Counted from the first letter of the stretch, positions 44,811 through 54,173 are shown. The stretch: DNA of 64,000 nt from CAVSUZ01 sp963791885 (GCA_963791885.1 CAWBUL010000006.1:868001-932000); one strand, 5' to 3'. Notes: generated from the letters alone by a model not told the origin. Program-made: numbers and translations.

Positions 44811-45815
44811 ATGTCCATCACAGCGCTCGGCTATATGTGTGTTGGCAGCCCCGACCTCGATGAGTGGTTCGATTTCGCCACGCGGTGGCTTGGCATGCAG
44901 CACGTGGAGCGGGGGGCGAACCAGCGCAGCTTTCGCATGGATGATCGAGCGCAGCGCTTGGTGGTCGATCGCAGTCTGCCGGATGCCGCGTGTGCGTTCG
45001 GCTGGGAAGTTGCCGACCCGGCGGCGCTGGACGCACTGGCGGCCCGCCTCGAAGCCGCGGACGTCCCGGTGCGTCGGGAGCCGGCTGCGCTGGCCGATCA
45101 GCGTCGCGTTGCCGCACTGATCTCCTTCGCAGATCCGGCGGGAAACCGGCTGGAGGCATTCTGGGGTGCCGAACAGGCGAATGACCCGTTCCGTCCAGGG
45201 CGAGCAATTTCAGGTTTCCGCACAGGGCCGCTCGGCATGGGGCACGTCGTGCTGTCCGTCCCCGAGATTGATCCGATGCTGGCATTCTACCGCGATCTGC
45301 TCGGTTTCCGGCTGAGCGATTACATCCTGCGGCCGTTCCGTGCGTATTTCATGCACATCAACCCCCGGCATCACAGCCTGGCACTCATCGAGACGGGAAA
45401 GCACGCCGTACATCATCTTATGGTCGAGCTGTTTTCGTTCGACGATGTCGGTCAGGGATACGACATTGCGCTGGGCGAGCCGGAGCGCATCGCGACGACG
45501 CTCGGTCGGCACCCGAATGATCTCATGACCTCGTTCTATCTTCGCTCACCGGGCGGATTCATGCTGGAATATGGCTGGGGTGGTCGCGAGGTGGACGACT
45601 CGACCTGGGAGCCGGAGGAAGTCACGGCAGGCCCCAGCCTGTGGGGTCATGACCGGTTATGGCTATCGCCGGAGCAGCGAGAGCAGGCGCGACAGTTACG
45701 GATGAAAGCTGCTGGCGAGGGGATGCGAGCGCCTGTGCAGGTCATGAAGGGCAACTATCACGCATTGAGCGGCGTGTGCCCCTGGTGGGATTCCGTACGG
45801 GACGGAGCGACCTGA
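44811..45815 (+). CDS. Type I extradiol ring-cleavage dioxygenase (two-domain VOC, BphC-like)
   Basis: ATG 44811 is fixed by GGAGG at 44800-44804. 334 residues: VOC domain 1 at 4-117, domain 2 at 142-262. Iron ligands are visible at the right spacing: H145 (GMGHVVLSV), H201/H202 (AVHHLMVEL) and E253 (FMLEYGWGG); the catalytic His pair area RHHSLAL (187-188) is present. It should cleave a catechol-type ring next to the two hydroxyls, using Fe(II) and O2. Its presence implies that the pathway passes through an aromatic diol. Six bases precede the HugZ-like gene. Confidence 0.92.
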   Translation: MSITALGYMCVGSPDLDEWFDFATRWLGMQHVERGANQRSFRMDDRAQRLVVDRSLPDAACAFGWEVADPAALDALAARLEAADVPVRREPAALADQRRVAALISFADPAGNRLEAFWGAEQANDPFRPGRAISGFRTGPLGMGHVVLSVPEIDPMLAFYRDLLGFRLSDYILRPFRAYFMHINPRHHSLALIETGKHAVHHLMVELFSFDDVGQGYDIALGEPERIATTLGRHPNDLMTSFYLRSPGGFMLEYGWGGREVDDSTWEPEEVTAGPSLWGHDRLWLSPEQREQARQLRMKAAGEGMRAPVQVMKGNYHALSGVCPWWDSVRDGAT

Positions 45816-45821
45816 CATAAA

Positions 45822-46511
45822 GTGGAAAAACGCGAGGCGATCCGGGCGTCCCGGCGGCTGATCCGTGCAGCGCGCGCCGGATCGCTCGGTACATCGGATC
45901 AGGGGCAGCCCTTCGTATCCCTGGTCACACCCGCAACGGCACCTGATTTATCCGTGCTGCTCCTGTTCTCGGACCTGTCGTCGCACACGCGGCATCTCAA
46001 TGCGGAGCCCCGCTGCGCCATTCTGATCGCAGGTGAGACGGAGAATGCGAATCAGCAGATGACCCCGCGGGTCACGCTGACCGGCCGGGCGGACGCGATC
46101 GACGATACGGCGCTGAAAGTGCGCTACCTCGCGCTTCATCCTTATGCGCGCCTTTATGCCGACTTCGCCGATTTTCACCTATGGCGTCTGACGATTGAGG
46201 AGGCCAGTTATGTCGGCGGGTTTGGGCAGGCAGCGCGGTTGAAGCAAACCGAACTGCTGCCGGACCCCAGCGCGGTCGCCGCGATCGCGCAGGCGGAAGC
46301 CTCAATCATCACTCACTGCAACAGCGACCACCCTGACGCGCTGCGCAGGATCGCGGGTGGACAGGGAGACTGGCATATGGTCGCGGTCGATGTGGATGGC
46401 TGCGACGTGGCGCAGGGAGAGCAGGTACGACGGATCGACTGGTCGGCTCCTGTTTCGGATGAAGCGGGCGTGAGGCGAGAACTGGCCGCACTATCCAACA
46501 CAGGCGGCTGA
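45822..46511 (+). CDS. HugZ/pyridoxamine-phosphate-oxidase-fold protein
   Basis: 229 residues from GTG 45822. Split-barrel flavin-binding domain at 1-150 (ASRRLIRAARAGSLGTSDQG; FVSLVTPATAPDLSVLLLFS; NAEPRCAILIAGE), then a DUF2470-like C-terminal domain (HCNSDHPDALRRIAG; VAVDVDGCDVA). Homologues bind FMN, F420 or heme (HugZ). Last gene of the LacI operon; here it may be a flavin reductase or a stress protein. The convergent SGNH-like gene reads through its 3' end on the other strand. Confidence 0.85.
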   Translation: MEKREAIRASRRLIRAARAGSLGTSDQGQPFVSLVTPATAPDLSVLLLFSDLSSHTRHLNAEPRCAILIAGETENANQQMTPRVTLTGRADAIDDTALKVRYLALHPYARLYADFADFHLWRLTIEEASYVGGFGQAARLKQTELLPDPSAVAAIAQAEASIITHCNSDHPDALRRIAGGQGDWHMVAVDVDGCDVAQGEQVRRIDWSAPVSDEAGVRRELAALSNTGG

Positions 46512-47437
46512 AGAAAGCGCTGCCGGAGTAGCTCGGCGAGCATGACGGAGTGGATCTGCTGCCATTGCTCGTTCAGGTGGTCAGGGCTGTCGAAAAAGGC
46601 GCTGCGTGGATAAAGACTGCGGTTCGGCAGTTCCAGAAACGCGGCACCATTCTGCGCGTAAGCGGCGCGAATGGCAGTGCGGGTGGATGGCGGCATCGGA
46701 TCGTCGTCCGGCTCGGTTGACCAGCCGCCGATCACCTCGACCTGATGCGCGTTGGCCCATCGAATGAACGCGCCGATTATGTGCGTGCCGTAACCGAATT
46801 TGATGCTGGCGGCTTTCGCATGCGCGGGTCGTGCGGCGGCGCCGGACGGATCATCCCGGTCGGCGGTGTGGCCTTCGTGATCGCCCCAGGCGTTGGTGGT
46901 GCCTGTCACGTCGGCGCGCGGGTCGTGAAAGCCTTCCAGAAGCAAGGCGTGTTCCACCAGCGCCATGACGGCGAAGCGCAGGTCGAAGGAAAACAGTGCG
47001 CCGAGCCAGCGGTAGACAGGAAGCTCCCCCAGCGTGTGCCAGTCGGAACGGAACATGATGGCGGCATCCGGGCCGACGGCGTTGGCGGCGCGCGAGCGCG
47101 TGTACTGCGCTTCCTCCATCGGCAGGTACACGATATCGCCCGGATGCAGCAGCGGCTTCCAGCGGGCGAACAGGTAGTCGAGGCCGATTCCCACTGCGAC
47201 TCCCGCATTGACGCAGGGGCGACCGATGATCGGCTCGATGGTCTCGCAGCTATGCGAGTAAGGCGCGTTGGATCCGGCGAGGATCACCAATTTGGGCGAC
47301 GAGACCGACGCGCCCCGTGCGAGCTTCGCCTCGATCTGCTCCTGAAGGAAACCATAAGCGAGCGGCCGATCCAGAATGAACCCAAACACGAGCGCGTAAA
47401 GCAGCAGAGAAAGGATGCAAGCGCGCAGCAGCGGCAT
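46313..47437 (-). CDS. SGNH/AlgJ-like accessory protein for O-acylation
   Basis: Starts at ATG 47437, overlapping the MBOAT stop (TGATG). One N-terminal membrane anchor (ACILSLLLYALVFGFIL), then LVILAGSNAPYSHSCETI, resembling the Gly-Ser-Asn nucleophile block of SGNH hydrolases, and DSPDHLNEQWQQIHS with the D-x-x-H dyad. It fits the periplasmic partner of an MBOAT acyltransferase in exopolysaccharide acetylation. The natural C-terminus should lie near 46500-46520; the last 65 residues are low-complexity and antisense to the HugZ-like gene, so the original stop was probably lost in the rearrangement that joined the two units. Confidence 0.65.
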   Translation of the reverse strand: MPLLRACILSLLLYALVFGFILDRPLAYGFLQEQIEAKLARGASVSSPKLVILAGSNAPYSHSCETIEPIIGRPCVNAGVAVGIGLDYLFARWKPLLHPGDIVYLPMEEAQYTRSRAANAVGPDAAIMFRSDWHTLGELPVYRWLGALFSFDLRFAVMALVEHALLLEGFHDPRADVTGTTNAWGDHEGHTADRDDPSGAAARPAHAKAASIKFGYGTHIIGAFIRWANAHQVEVIGGWSTEPDDDPMPPSTRTAIRAAYAQNGAAFLELPNRSLYPRSAFFDSPDHLNEQWQQIHSVMLAELLRQRFLQPPVLDSAASSRLTPASSETGADQSIRRTCSPCATSQPSTSTATICQSPCPPAILRSASGWSLLQ

Positions 47438-48204
47438 CAGAACTGGAAATAGAGAAAGGGAGTGACACTGGGGGCGAAGAACATCGCCTGCATGGTGAGA
47501 GCGAAGCCCGCAACGATGCCGCGACGCTGCCAGGTCTCGCTCCAGCGATGCAGATTGGGCAACGCCAGCGCGATGAACCAACCCAACCCCAGACAGAGGG
47601 TCACCTCGGGGAAGCTGAGGGTGCGGCCGTCGCCGAGGAATGGCAGCGAACCGGCCGGCTGCGCGATCCAGGAAAGGGACGGCAGCCAGCCCATGACCAT
47701 TCGGGGCAGCAGGATTCCGTTCAGTCCCGCCATGCCGCGCCACACAGCACAGGCGGTGTGCATGTGGACGGCACGGAACGGCACCCAGGCGATAACGACA
47801 GCAAGAAGCGCAATTGCCCAGGCAAGCGCTTTGGGAAGCGTTATGTGTGTGCGTCGCCAGAGCGCGTGCGTGACGAGGAAGAGGCCGTGCAGCCCGCCCC
47901 AAAGAACGAAGGTGAAACCGGCGCCGTGCCACAAACCGCCAAGCAGCATGGTCGCCATCAGGTTGGTGATTCGACGGCTCTCACCGCGTCGGTTGCCGCC
48001 GGATGTACCCAGTATGTAATTGGCGGTGATGGAGGCAAGCAGCAATGGGACGAAGACGGGCCGCCACCACGCATAGAAGCTGAGGCTGGCGAGAAAGAGC
48101 CAGAGCAGGGGGAGGGTGGTTCGCCCATGACGGCCAAAGAACCAGAACCCGCCGAGCGTGACGGGCAGGAACCCCAGCACGAAGGCCGGCGAGGTGAACA
48201 GCAT
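47437..48204 (-). pseudogene. MBOAT (AlgI/DltB-like) acyltransferase with an internal in-frame deletion
   Basis: 255 residues against about 450-500 in the family. The N-terminus is normal (MLFTSPAFVLGFLPVTLGGF to ASITANYILG), and the C-terminal half is normal from GGNRRGESRRITNLMATMLL, GGLWHGAGFTFVLWGGLHGL onward, including the catalytic His of LWHG. About 200 residues between TANYILG and GGNRRG, including the usual D-F-W-R-R-W-H-I segment, are gone with the frame kept. The catalytic centre is therefore incomplete, and activity is unlikely although the frame is open. Pairs with the SGNH-like gene. Confidence 0.75.
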
Positions 48205-48288
48205 GCGTTCATCCTCACCTCAGCCGGCTAATGTGGGGTTAACGGATTATCCGTGGCTGATGCGTGCTCCCGCAGGGAGTTGCTTCCC

Positions 48289-49437
48289 TTATTGCCCAGC
48301 TTCCGAGCGATGCTCCCAGTCCAAGAATTGCTGGAAGAGTTGGTCCCGTTCTGCCGGGCTCAATTTGTCGAAACTCGGCGCATTCGCCCGTGACAGAAAC
48401 GCGTTCAGCCGTCCCTGCTCCTCCGCCGTGACCGAACGGGTCGGGGCATGTGCGTCGATCCACTCCTGGGCCGGCTGGAACCGGACCCAGCCGGGAACTT
48501 CCGCAGCCAGGTTCACCTCGCGCCATTTCGGGTGCCGCGGCGGCTTTTGAAATTCGCCGAACCGGCTGAAAAAGGCATCGATGAACCGCGTCACCCGGTT
48601 GTAGCGGTCCGTGTGCGGCGGCCAGGCATAGACCGCCATCACATCCGCCACCGCCAAAGTCGGAACCGTGCTTCCGTCAGGAATAAGTGCCGGGTAATCT
48701 GCGTGCGACAACTGTCCCGGCAAATAGGTTTGCAGCAGCGTCTGATCCGGCGGCACCGGGATGAAATGGAGGCCGCTATCAGCCGGGATATCTTTCAGCA
48801 GAGGGATCGGCGCTCCTCCAACATGGATGATTGCAGCAATCTGCCCACTCTCCAGCTCCTGCACGCCCGTCACCTGCGGATTGTTCTCGATCTTTGCGTG
48901 AATACCGAGCGCGTCGAGAACGACCTCAGCCGTCATCGCTGAACCGCTTCCCGAAACGTCCACGTTGACCCGCTGGCCATCCAGATCCTTGAGCTGAGAG
49001 ATGTCTTTGCGCCCGAGGACATGCACCTCCTCGTCGTACAGCTTCGCGATGTACTGAATTCCCTGCGCCAGATTTGGGAACAAATTGTGCTGCTTCGCAT
49101 AGGTCAGCGCATCCGCCTGCACGAAACCGATGTCGATTCCTCTTAAATACAGAATGTCTGAGAGGTTCTGGAGGGATCCTCTGCCGAGCGTGGGCAACAC
49201 CCGCAGCGTGTCGCTATCCAGAATCGTCAGATCGGCAGCGGTCTTCGCGTAGGTTCCCCCTTCCATTCCAGTAATGACGCCGACGGTTCCCGCATTCGCC
49301 TCGGCAAGGCGGTCGTGCGGTGCTTGCGCCATGGCTGGAACGGTCACAAGCGCAGCGGCGAGCGCAGCCACCACGGCTCGCGCCCTGGTTGTCTTCCTGA
49401 TACTGCCAACCACCGTACTGGCACCCGATTTCAACAT
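48289..49437 (-). CDS. TAXI-family TRAP transporter solute-binding protein
   Basis: ATG 49437 follows GGGGGAAT; 382 residues. Signal peptide around ARAVVAALAAALVTVPAMAQ. Mature protein opens with TVGVITGMEGGTYAKTAADL, then LPTLGRGSLQNLSDILYLRG and IDIGFVQADAL, and HVLGRKDISQLKDLDGQRVN; all typical of COG2358. Such proteins bind small acids or amino acids for DctQ/DctM-type TRAP permeases. No membrane component is coded nearby, so it is an orphan or serves a distant permease. Confidence 0.85.
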   Translation of the reverse strand: MLKSGASTVVGSIRKTTRARAVVAALAAALVTVPAMAQAPHDRLAEANAGTVGVITGMEGGTYAKTAADLTILDSDTLRVLPTLGRGSLQNLSDILYLRGIDIGFVQADALTYAKQHNLFPNLAQGIQYIAKLYDEEVHVLGRKDISQLKDLDGQRVNVDVSGSGSAMTAEVVLDALGIHAKIENNPQVTGVQELESGQIAAIIHVGGAPIPLLKDIPADSGLHFIPVPPDQTLLQTYLPGQLSHADYPALIPDGSTVPTLAVADVMAVYAWPPHTDRYNRVTRFIDAFFSRFGEFQKPPRHPKWREVNLAAEVPGWVRFQPAQEWIDAHAPTRSVTAEEQGRLNAFLSRANAPSFDKLSPAERDQLFQQFLDWEHRSEAGQ

Positions 49438-49715
49438 TATTCCCCCCAAAGGCGAGCCGCTCCTGAGGCTACCAGGACGACTGGTCCATATTTGATATGA
49501 TACGGAAAAGGAACGGCTTTCATAGCCTCCGCTGGCCGGCATCGAATTGAACAAATCCGCACCCCTTTCGCTTCTAAAGTGTTTACTACGGCGCCCCAAC
49601 CATGCAAGGTTTTATTGTGAACTAATCGCCCGCGAAGCCGGCTGAGAGAGTGGGCCAATTCGGGAGATCGATGGGCAGAACAATCCGACGAAGCAATCAA
49701 TGGGGGGTGGCAAAA

Positions 49716-50780
49716 ATGAGATCAGCAAGGTATCGAGATTCTTCGGCCGTTCAGGGGCTGACTGCCATTCTCCTGTTTGTCTCCGCGTCGGTGTTGATTG
49801 CCCCAAATTCGGCATCGGCCGCACCAATGGCGCAAAGTTCTGATTCATCTTCGGCTCACCCGGAACAACCCGTCGGCCCCCATGAAGCGGATACAAAAAT
49901 CGCGACATTGGTGACGCAGATTGAGAATGCGCTCGAAGCGGGGCACCTCACGTCGCCGGATGGGATCAATGCCGCGGCGTACCTCTCGGGCGCCTTGTCG
50001 CTGCTGCCTCTGGCCTCACCGCAAGGCGCCGGTATGATGCGAGACCTGCCGGCAACCCTGCAGCAGCGTGCCCAGCAGGAGTACACCCAGGGACACTGGC
50101 AAGCAGGAGCGAACTTCGAAGCCTTCGCGCAGGTTCTTAGCTCTATGGCCGCGCATGACAACTCGTCTCACGTCATGAGTGGTAGCGCCGGAACAACGGA
50201 CTCGGTCCACACTATTACCACGAATGGCCCACCGCTTACGCCTGCTGTGCCAACCCAGGCCTTCCGCGTCGCTGCCAAACCGGCTGCTATTGCACCTGTC
50301 CCAACGACGCCGCCGGCGGCGAGCGCTCCGCCGGTTTCGCCGCCAACAACGCAGACGGGCTCCGCGGGGCCTGCGGTAGAAAGCAGCCAGCCCGCCAGCG
50401 AACCACCCCATGTGCAAGTGGCAATGATCAAACCGCTCGCAGCGACGCCCCAGCCGGAGAGTGCCGAGCCCAAAACCGCCCCGCCGCCGGCGATCCAGAA
50501 TCCAACTCTGGTCAATGAACTGATGCAACGCGGTGACGCGCTGATTGCGCTCGGGGATATATCGGGCGCAAGACGCCTCTACGCCCTGGCGGCGCAGTAC
50601 AACAGCGGCGACGCTGCCCTGAAGCTGGGCGATACCTACACCGCTGATTTCCTTGTTCGGCACGGGGTCGAAGGTCTGCAGCCTGATATGCAGAAGGCCC
50701 GTGTATGGTACAACAAGGCCGCGGCTTTAGGTGCTACAGATGCTCAGGGTCGTATAACGTCTCTCGCGCGACTGCAGTAA
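49716..50780 (+). CDS. Secreted proline-rich protein with Sel1/TPR-like C-terminus
   Basis: ATG 49716 with GGGGGTGG upstream; 354 residues. Signal peptide LTAILLFVSASVLIAPNSAS. Residues 45-150 are helical; 175-260 are Pro/Ala/Ser/Thr-rich and probably unfolded; the C-terminus (ELMQRGDALIALGDISGARR; YALAAQYNSGDAALKLGDTY; ARVWYNKAAALGATDAQGRI) resembles Sel1 repeats. Probably a periplasmic scaffold protein. Function unknown. Divergent from the TAXI gene, with 278 bp between them. Confidence 0.7.
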   Translation: MRSARYRDSSAVQGLTAILLFVSASVLIAPNSASAAPMAQSSDSSSAHPEQPVGPHEADTKIATLVTQIENALEAGHLTSPDGINAAAYLSGALSLLPLASPQGAGMMRDLPATLQQRAQQEYTQGHWQAGANFEAFAQVLSSMAAHDNSSHVMSGSAGTTDSVHTITTNGPPLTPAVPTQAFRVAAKPAAIAPVPTTPPAASAPPVSPPTTQTGSAGPAVESSQPASEPPHVQVAMIKPLAATPQPESAEPKTAPPPAIQNPTLVNELMQRGDALIALGDISGARRLYALAAQYNSGDAALKLGDTYTADFLVRHGVEGLQPDMQKARVWYNKAAALGATDAQGRITSLARLQ

Positions 50781-50792
50781 TCGCGCTCAAGG

Positions 50793-52316
50793 CTACATCG
50801 TCGCGCCGATCTGCCACGGCGCGAACTCGGCGGCTCCGAAATCGAAGAGTTCGCTCTTCGTGCGCTCTCCGGACGCGACCCGCAGCATCAGTTCGAAAAT
50901 TCGCTGCCCGCATTCCTGCACGGTTTCCTCACCGTCCAGGATCGTGCCGCAGTTCACGTCCATATCGTCTTCCATGCGGCGATACATCGATGTGCTGGTC
51001 GCAAGCTTGATCGAGGGTGCCGGCTTGCAGCCGAACACACTGCCGCGTCCGGTGGTGAAGCAGACCATGGTGGCGCCCCCCGCCACTTGTCCGGTCGCCG
51101 CCACCGGGTCGTAGCCCGGCGTATCCATGAACACGAACCCCTTCGCCGTCACCGGCTCCGCATAGCGGACCACATCCACCAAGTTGGTGCTGCCCGCCTT
51201 CGCCATCGCGCCGAGCGACTTCTCCAGGATCGTCGTCAACCCGCCCGCCTTGTTCCCGGGTGATGGGTTGGCGTTCATCTCGGCGTTCTGACGCGCGGTG
51301 TACTCCTCCCACCAACGCATCAGCTCCACCAGCTTTTCACCCACCTCGCGCGAGACCGCGCGCCGCGTCAGCAGATGCTCGGCGCCATATGTTTCAGGCG
51401 TTTCCGACAGGATCACCGTGCCGCCATGCCGCACCACCAGATCGCTCGCGGCCCCCAGCGCCGGATTGGCGGAGACGCCCGAATACCCATCTGAACCGCC
51501 ACACTGCAACGCTATCATCAGCTCGCTCGCGGGCACCGGCTCACGCTGCATGGCGTTCGCTTCGGCCAGCACCTCCTTCACGAAGGCGACCCCAGCTTCC
51601 ACCGTCTTGCGCGTCCCACCCATGCTCTGGATGTCCATCGACCGCAGCCGTCCGGCCAGCCGCTGCTCCTGCAGCAGCCCGCCGGTCTGGTTCACCTCGC
51701 AACCCAGCCCGATGGCGATCACGTGGGAGAAATTCGCGTGCCGCGCATACCCCGCCAGAGTCCGCCGCAGCAGCCGCAGCGGATCCCCCTCGGTCATGCC
51801 GCAGCCGGACTTATGCGAAAGGGCCACAACGCCATCGACGTTCGGAAACTCGGCCAGCGGATCGTAACCAGTGAACGGGTTTCGCTTGAAAACATCAGCG
51901 ATCAGCCCGGCGACATGCGCGCTGCAATTCACGCTGGTCAGGATGCCGATATAGTTGCGCGTCGCAACCTGCCCGTTGGACCGCCGGATACCCATAAAAC
52001 TCGCCGGATCGTTGGCGAAGTCAGTCGGCCGCGCATCCTGCGTGTAGCCATAGTCCTTGGCAAAATCGCCCATGCCGATGTTCTGCACATGGACGTGGCG
52101 GCCCGGCTCGATCGGGACGGTGGCAAAGCCGATGATCTGGCCGTATCGCCGCACCGCCTCACCCACCGCGATCGGCTTCACCGCCACCTTGTGTCCGGCG
52201 GGAATACGCTCAGCGGCAACGACGCCTGCGCCCACCGGCGCGCCCGGCAGCAACGTGGCGCGTGCGATGACCACATTGTCGTCGGGATGCAGGCGGATCA
52301 CAGGCGTCGTCGTCAT
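50793..52316 (-). CDS. Altronate/galactarate dehydratase family enzyme (UxaA/GarD type)
   Basis: 507 residues in the three-part family order: an N-terminal SAF domain (VIRLHPDDNVVIARATLLPG), then NYIGILTSVNCSAHVAGLIA and HKSGCGMTEGDPLRLLRRTL, and a C-terminal dehydratase domain with QCGGSDGYSGVSANPALGAA and FMDTPGYDPVAATG. Members dehydrate D-altronate or D-galactarate to keto-deoxy acids with iron. The aldolase gene directly upstream on the same strand would split the product. Which sugar acid is used is not decided by sequence. Confidence 0.9.
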   Translation of the reverse strand: MTTTPVIRLHPDDNVVIARATLLPGAPVGAGVVAAERIPAGHKVAVKPIAVGEAVRRYGQIIGFATVPIEPGRHVHVQNIGMGDFAKDYGYTQDARPTDFANDPASFMGIRRSNGQVATRNYIGILTSVNCSAHVAGLIADVFKRNPFTGYDPLAEFPNVDGVVALSHKSGCGMTEGDPLRLLRRTLAGYARHANFSHVIAIGLGCEVNQTGGLLQEQRLAGRLRSMDIQSMGGTRKTVEAGVAFVKEVLAEANAMQREPVPASELMIALQCGGSDGYSGVSANPALGAASDLVVRHGGTVILSETPETYGAEHLLTRRAVSREVGEKLVELMRWWEEYTARQNAEMNANPSPGNKAGGLTTILEKSLGAMAKAGSTNLVDVVRYAEPVTAKGFVFMDTPGYDPVAATGQVAGGATMVCFTTGRGSVFGCKPAPSIKLATSTSMYRRMEDDMDVNCGTILDGEETVQECGQRIFELMLRVASGERTKSELFDFGAAEFAPWQIGATM

Positions 52317-52330
52317 GGCGGGTTCCGATC

Positions 52331-53110
52331 CTACGAAGCGACCGGTCCGGCGCCCTTGCGGACCGCATTCACCGCCTCACGCGCGGCCCGCGCCATAAGG
52401 CCGGAATCGTTCGCGACGGTGACGAAGCGGAAGCCCATGTCGATCATCTTCGCAGCATAGCCCGGTGTGCCATTGTGCAGGCCGGCGAACAGGCCGCGCT
52501 TGCGCGTCTCCTTGATCAGCATTTCATAGATGCCGAGGATCTTCGGCTCTTCCCGATCAAGGGTCGGGATCATGCCCAGAGAGAACCCGAGATCGCTCGG
52601 ACCGACATAGATGCCGCTGATGCCCGGGACGTCGAGGATCGCCTCGATATTGTCGATCGCTTCCTGCGTCTCGATCATCGGAATGACCAGCACCTGGTCG
52701 TTGGCGATCTTCTGGTAGTTGCTGGCCTCACCGTACATCGCCGCGCGGATCGGGCCGTTGCTGCGCCTTCCGGCCGGCGGATACAGGCAGGAATCGGCCA
52801 AGTGCTGCGCTTCTTGCTTCGTGCTGACCATCGGGCAGATCACGCCCCAGGCGCCGCCATCAAGCACTTTGCCGATGATGCCTGGTTCGTTCCAAGGCAC
52901 CCGCACAAGCGGCGTGACCGGATGGGCCTGCATCGCCTGAAAACACTGAACCATCGACTGATAGTCCTGGACGCCGTGCTGCATATCGACAGTCACGCTG
53001 TCCCAGCCGCACTGGGCCATGACCTCAGCGGAAAAGCCGGACGGAATGGCGAGCCATCCGTTCACGACGGCCTTGCCATCCTTCAAACGCTGCTTGATTG
53101 TGTTCGCCAT
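52331..53110 (-). CDS. HpcH/HpaI-family class II aldolase
   Basis: 259 residues from ATG 53110. WDSVTVDMQHGVQDYQSMVQ holds the catalytic His; VIPMIETQEAIDNIEAI holds the metal Glu; GIYVGPSDLGFSLGM holds the metal Asp. These pyruvate aldolases split 2-keto-3-deoxy sugar acids or 2,4-dihydroxyhept-2-enedioate into pyruvate plus an aldehyde. It is 14 bp upstream of the dehydratase gene, so the two make a short sugar-acid pathway. Confidence 0.9.
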   Translation of the reverse strand: MANTIKQRLKDGKAVVNGWLAIPSGFSAEVMAQCGWDSVTVDMQHGVQDYQSMVQCFQAMQAHPVTPLVRVPWNEPGIIGKVLDGGAWGVICPMVSTKQEAQHLADSCLYPPAGRRSNGPIRAAMYGEASNYQKIANDQVLVIPMIETQEAIDNIEAILDVPGISGIYVGPSDLGFSLGMIPTLDREEPKILGIYEMLIKETRKRGLFAGLHNGTPGYAAKMIDMGFRFVTVANDSGLMARAAREAVNAVRKGAGPVAS

Positions 53111-53231
53111 TCGGCGCCCCTCTCCACGGTGTTTGTGGGTCGGGACCGTAGGCGCGCGCCCTCCGAGCGTCAATTGAGCGTCCCACGAATAGCGCGCTGC
53201 AACCATTCGTTTCGGGCTGCATTTGCGCCGC

Positions 53232-54173
53232 ATGGAACTGTACGGTGTTCGCCTCGTGGGGATCGACCCACAGACCGGCCAGAAGGTCATCTTTACCTTC
53301 GCGCTGGTGATTTTCTTCGTCCTGCTCCGCTGGGGTCTGGGCGGGGTGATCCGGCTCGTTTCCAGCCCGCAGACGTTGCGATTGCGGTTCTGGGTGCAGC
53401 AGTTCGCCAGCCTGTTTACCGGCGCGATCCTGCTCCTTGGCTTGGTGTCGATCTGGTTCAACAACTCCCAGCAACTCGCGACCGTGCTGGGTCTGTTCAC
53501 CGCGGGCCTAGCGTTCGCATTACAGAAGGTGGTCACGGCGCTGGCGGGCTACTTCGTCATCCTGCGTGGCAATATGTTTCGTGTCGGCGATCGCATCGTC
53601 ATGTCGCAGGTCCGGGGCGACGTGATCGGCGTGGGGTTCATCTAGACCACAATCATGGAAATGGGGTTGGCGGGCGCCGGCGCCAGGGAGGATGTTTGGG
53701 TGGAAGGACGGCAGTTCACCGGGCGCATCGTGACAGTCAGCAACGCCACGATCTTCGATCACCCGGTCTATAATTACAGCCGTGACTTCCCGCTGATCTG
53801 GGAGGAAATGCATATTCCAGTGCGCTACTCGGCCGATCACGCCCAGGCCGAACGCATTCTGATCGAATGTGCCGAACGCCACACGGCGGATCTGCAAACG
53901 AGCGGCGAACATGGGGTGCAGATTATGCTTGGGCGGTACGGGATGCCCGACGCCGATCTGAGCCCGCGCGTTTTCTATCGGCTGACCGACAACTGGGTGG
54001 AGCTTTCGCTTCGGTTCGTGGCGCCGACCCACGGCAGCGGAGGGATGAAGGATGCAATGAGCCGCGAGATCCTGGCGGCCTTCACGAAGACGGGGATCGA
54101 CGTTGCGTCGTCTACGTCGGAGATCGTGGGATTGCCGAAGCTGCAGGTGGAGATGACGAGGGAGAAGGCGTAG
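53232..54173 (+). pseudogene. MscS-family mechanosensitive channel interrupted by one in-frame amber codon
   Basis: ATG 53232 opens two membrane helices and the pore helix VLGLFTAGLAFALQKVVTAL with AGYFVILRGNMFRVGDRIVM, followed by GDVIGVGFI, then TAG at 53643-53645. The same frame continues TTIMEMG, WVEGRQFTGRIVTVSNATIF and FPLIWEEMHIPV to a normal stop at 54173. The family reads F-x-T/R-T-x-x-E/x-x-G here, so TAG most simply replaces CAG or a similar codon. All else looks intact, including the beta domain, so the break is recent or a sequence error. The downstream part could restart at ATG 53655 but would lack the pore. Confidence 0.82.

Noticed and set aside
53643..53645. Amber codon read as pyrrolysine
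   Set aside because: There is no pyl gene in the window, no such use is known for MscS channels, and a CAG-to-TAG change is simpler.
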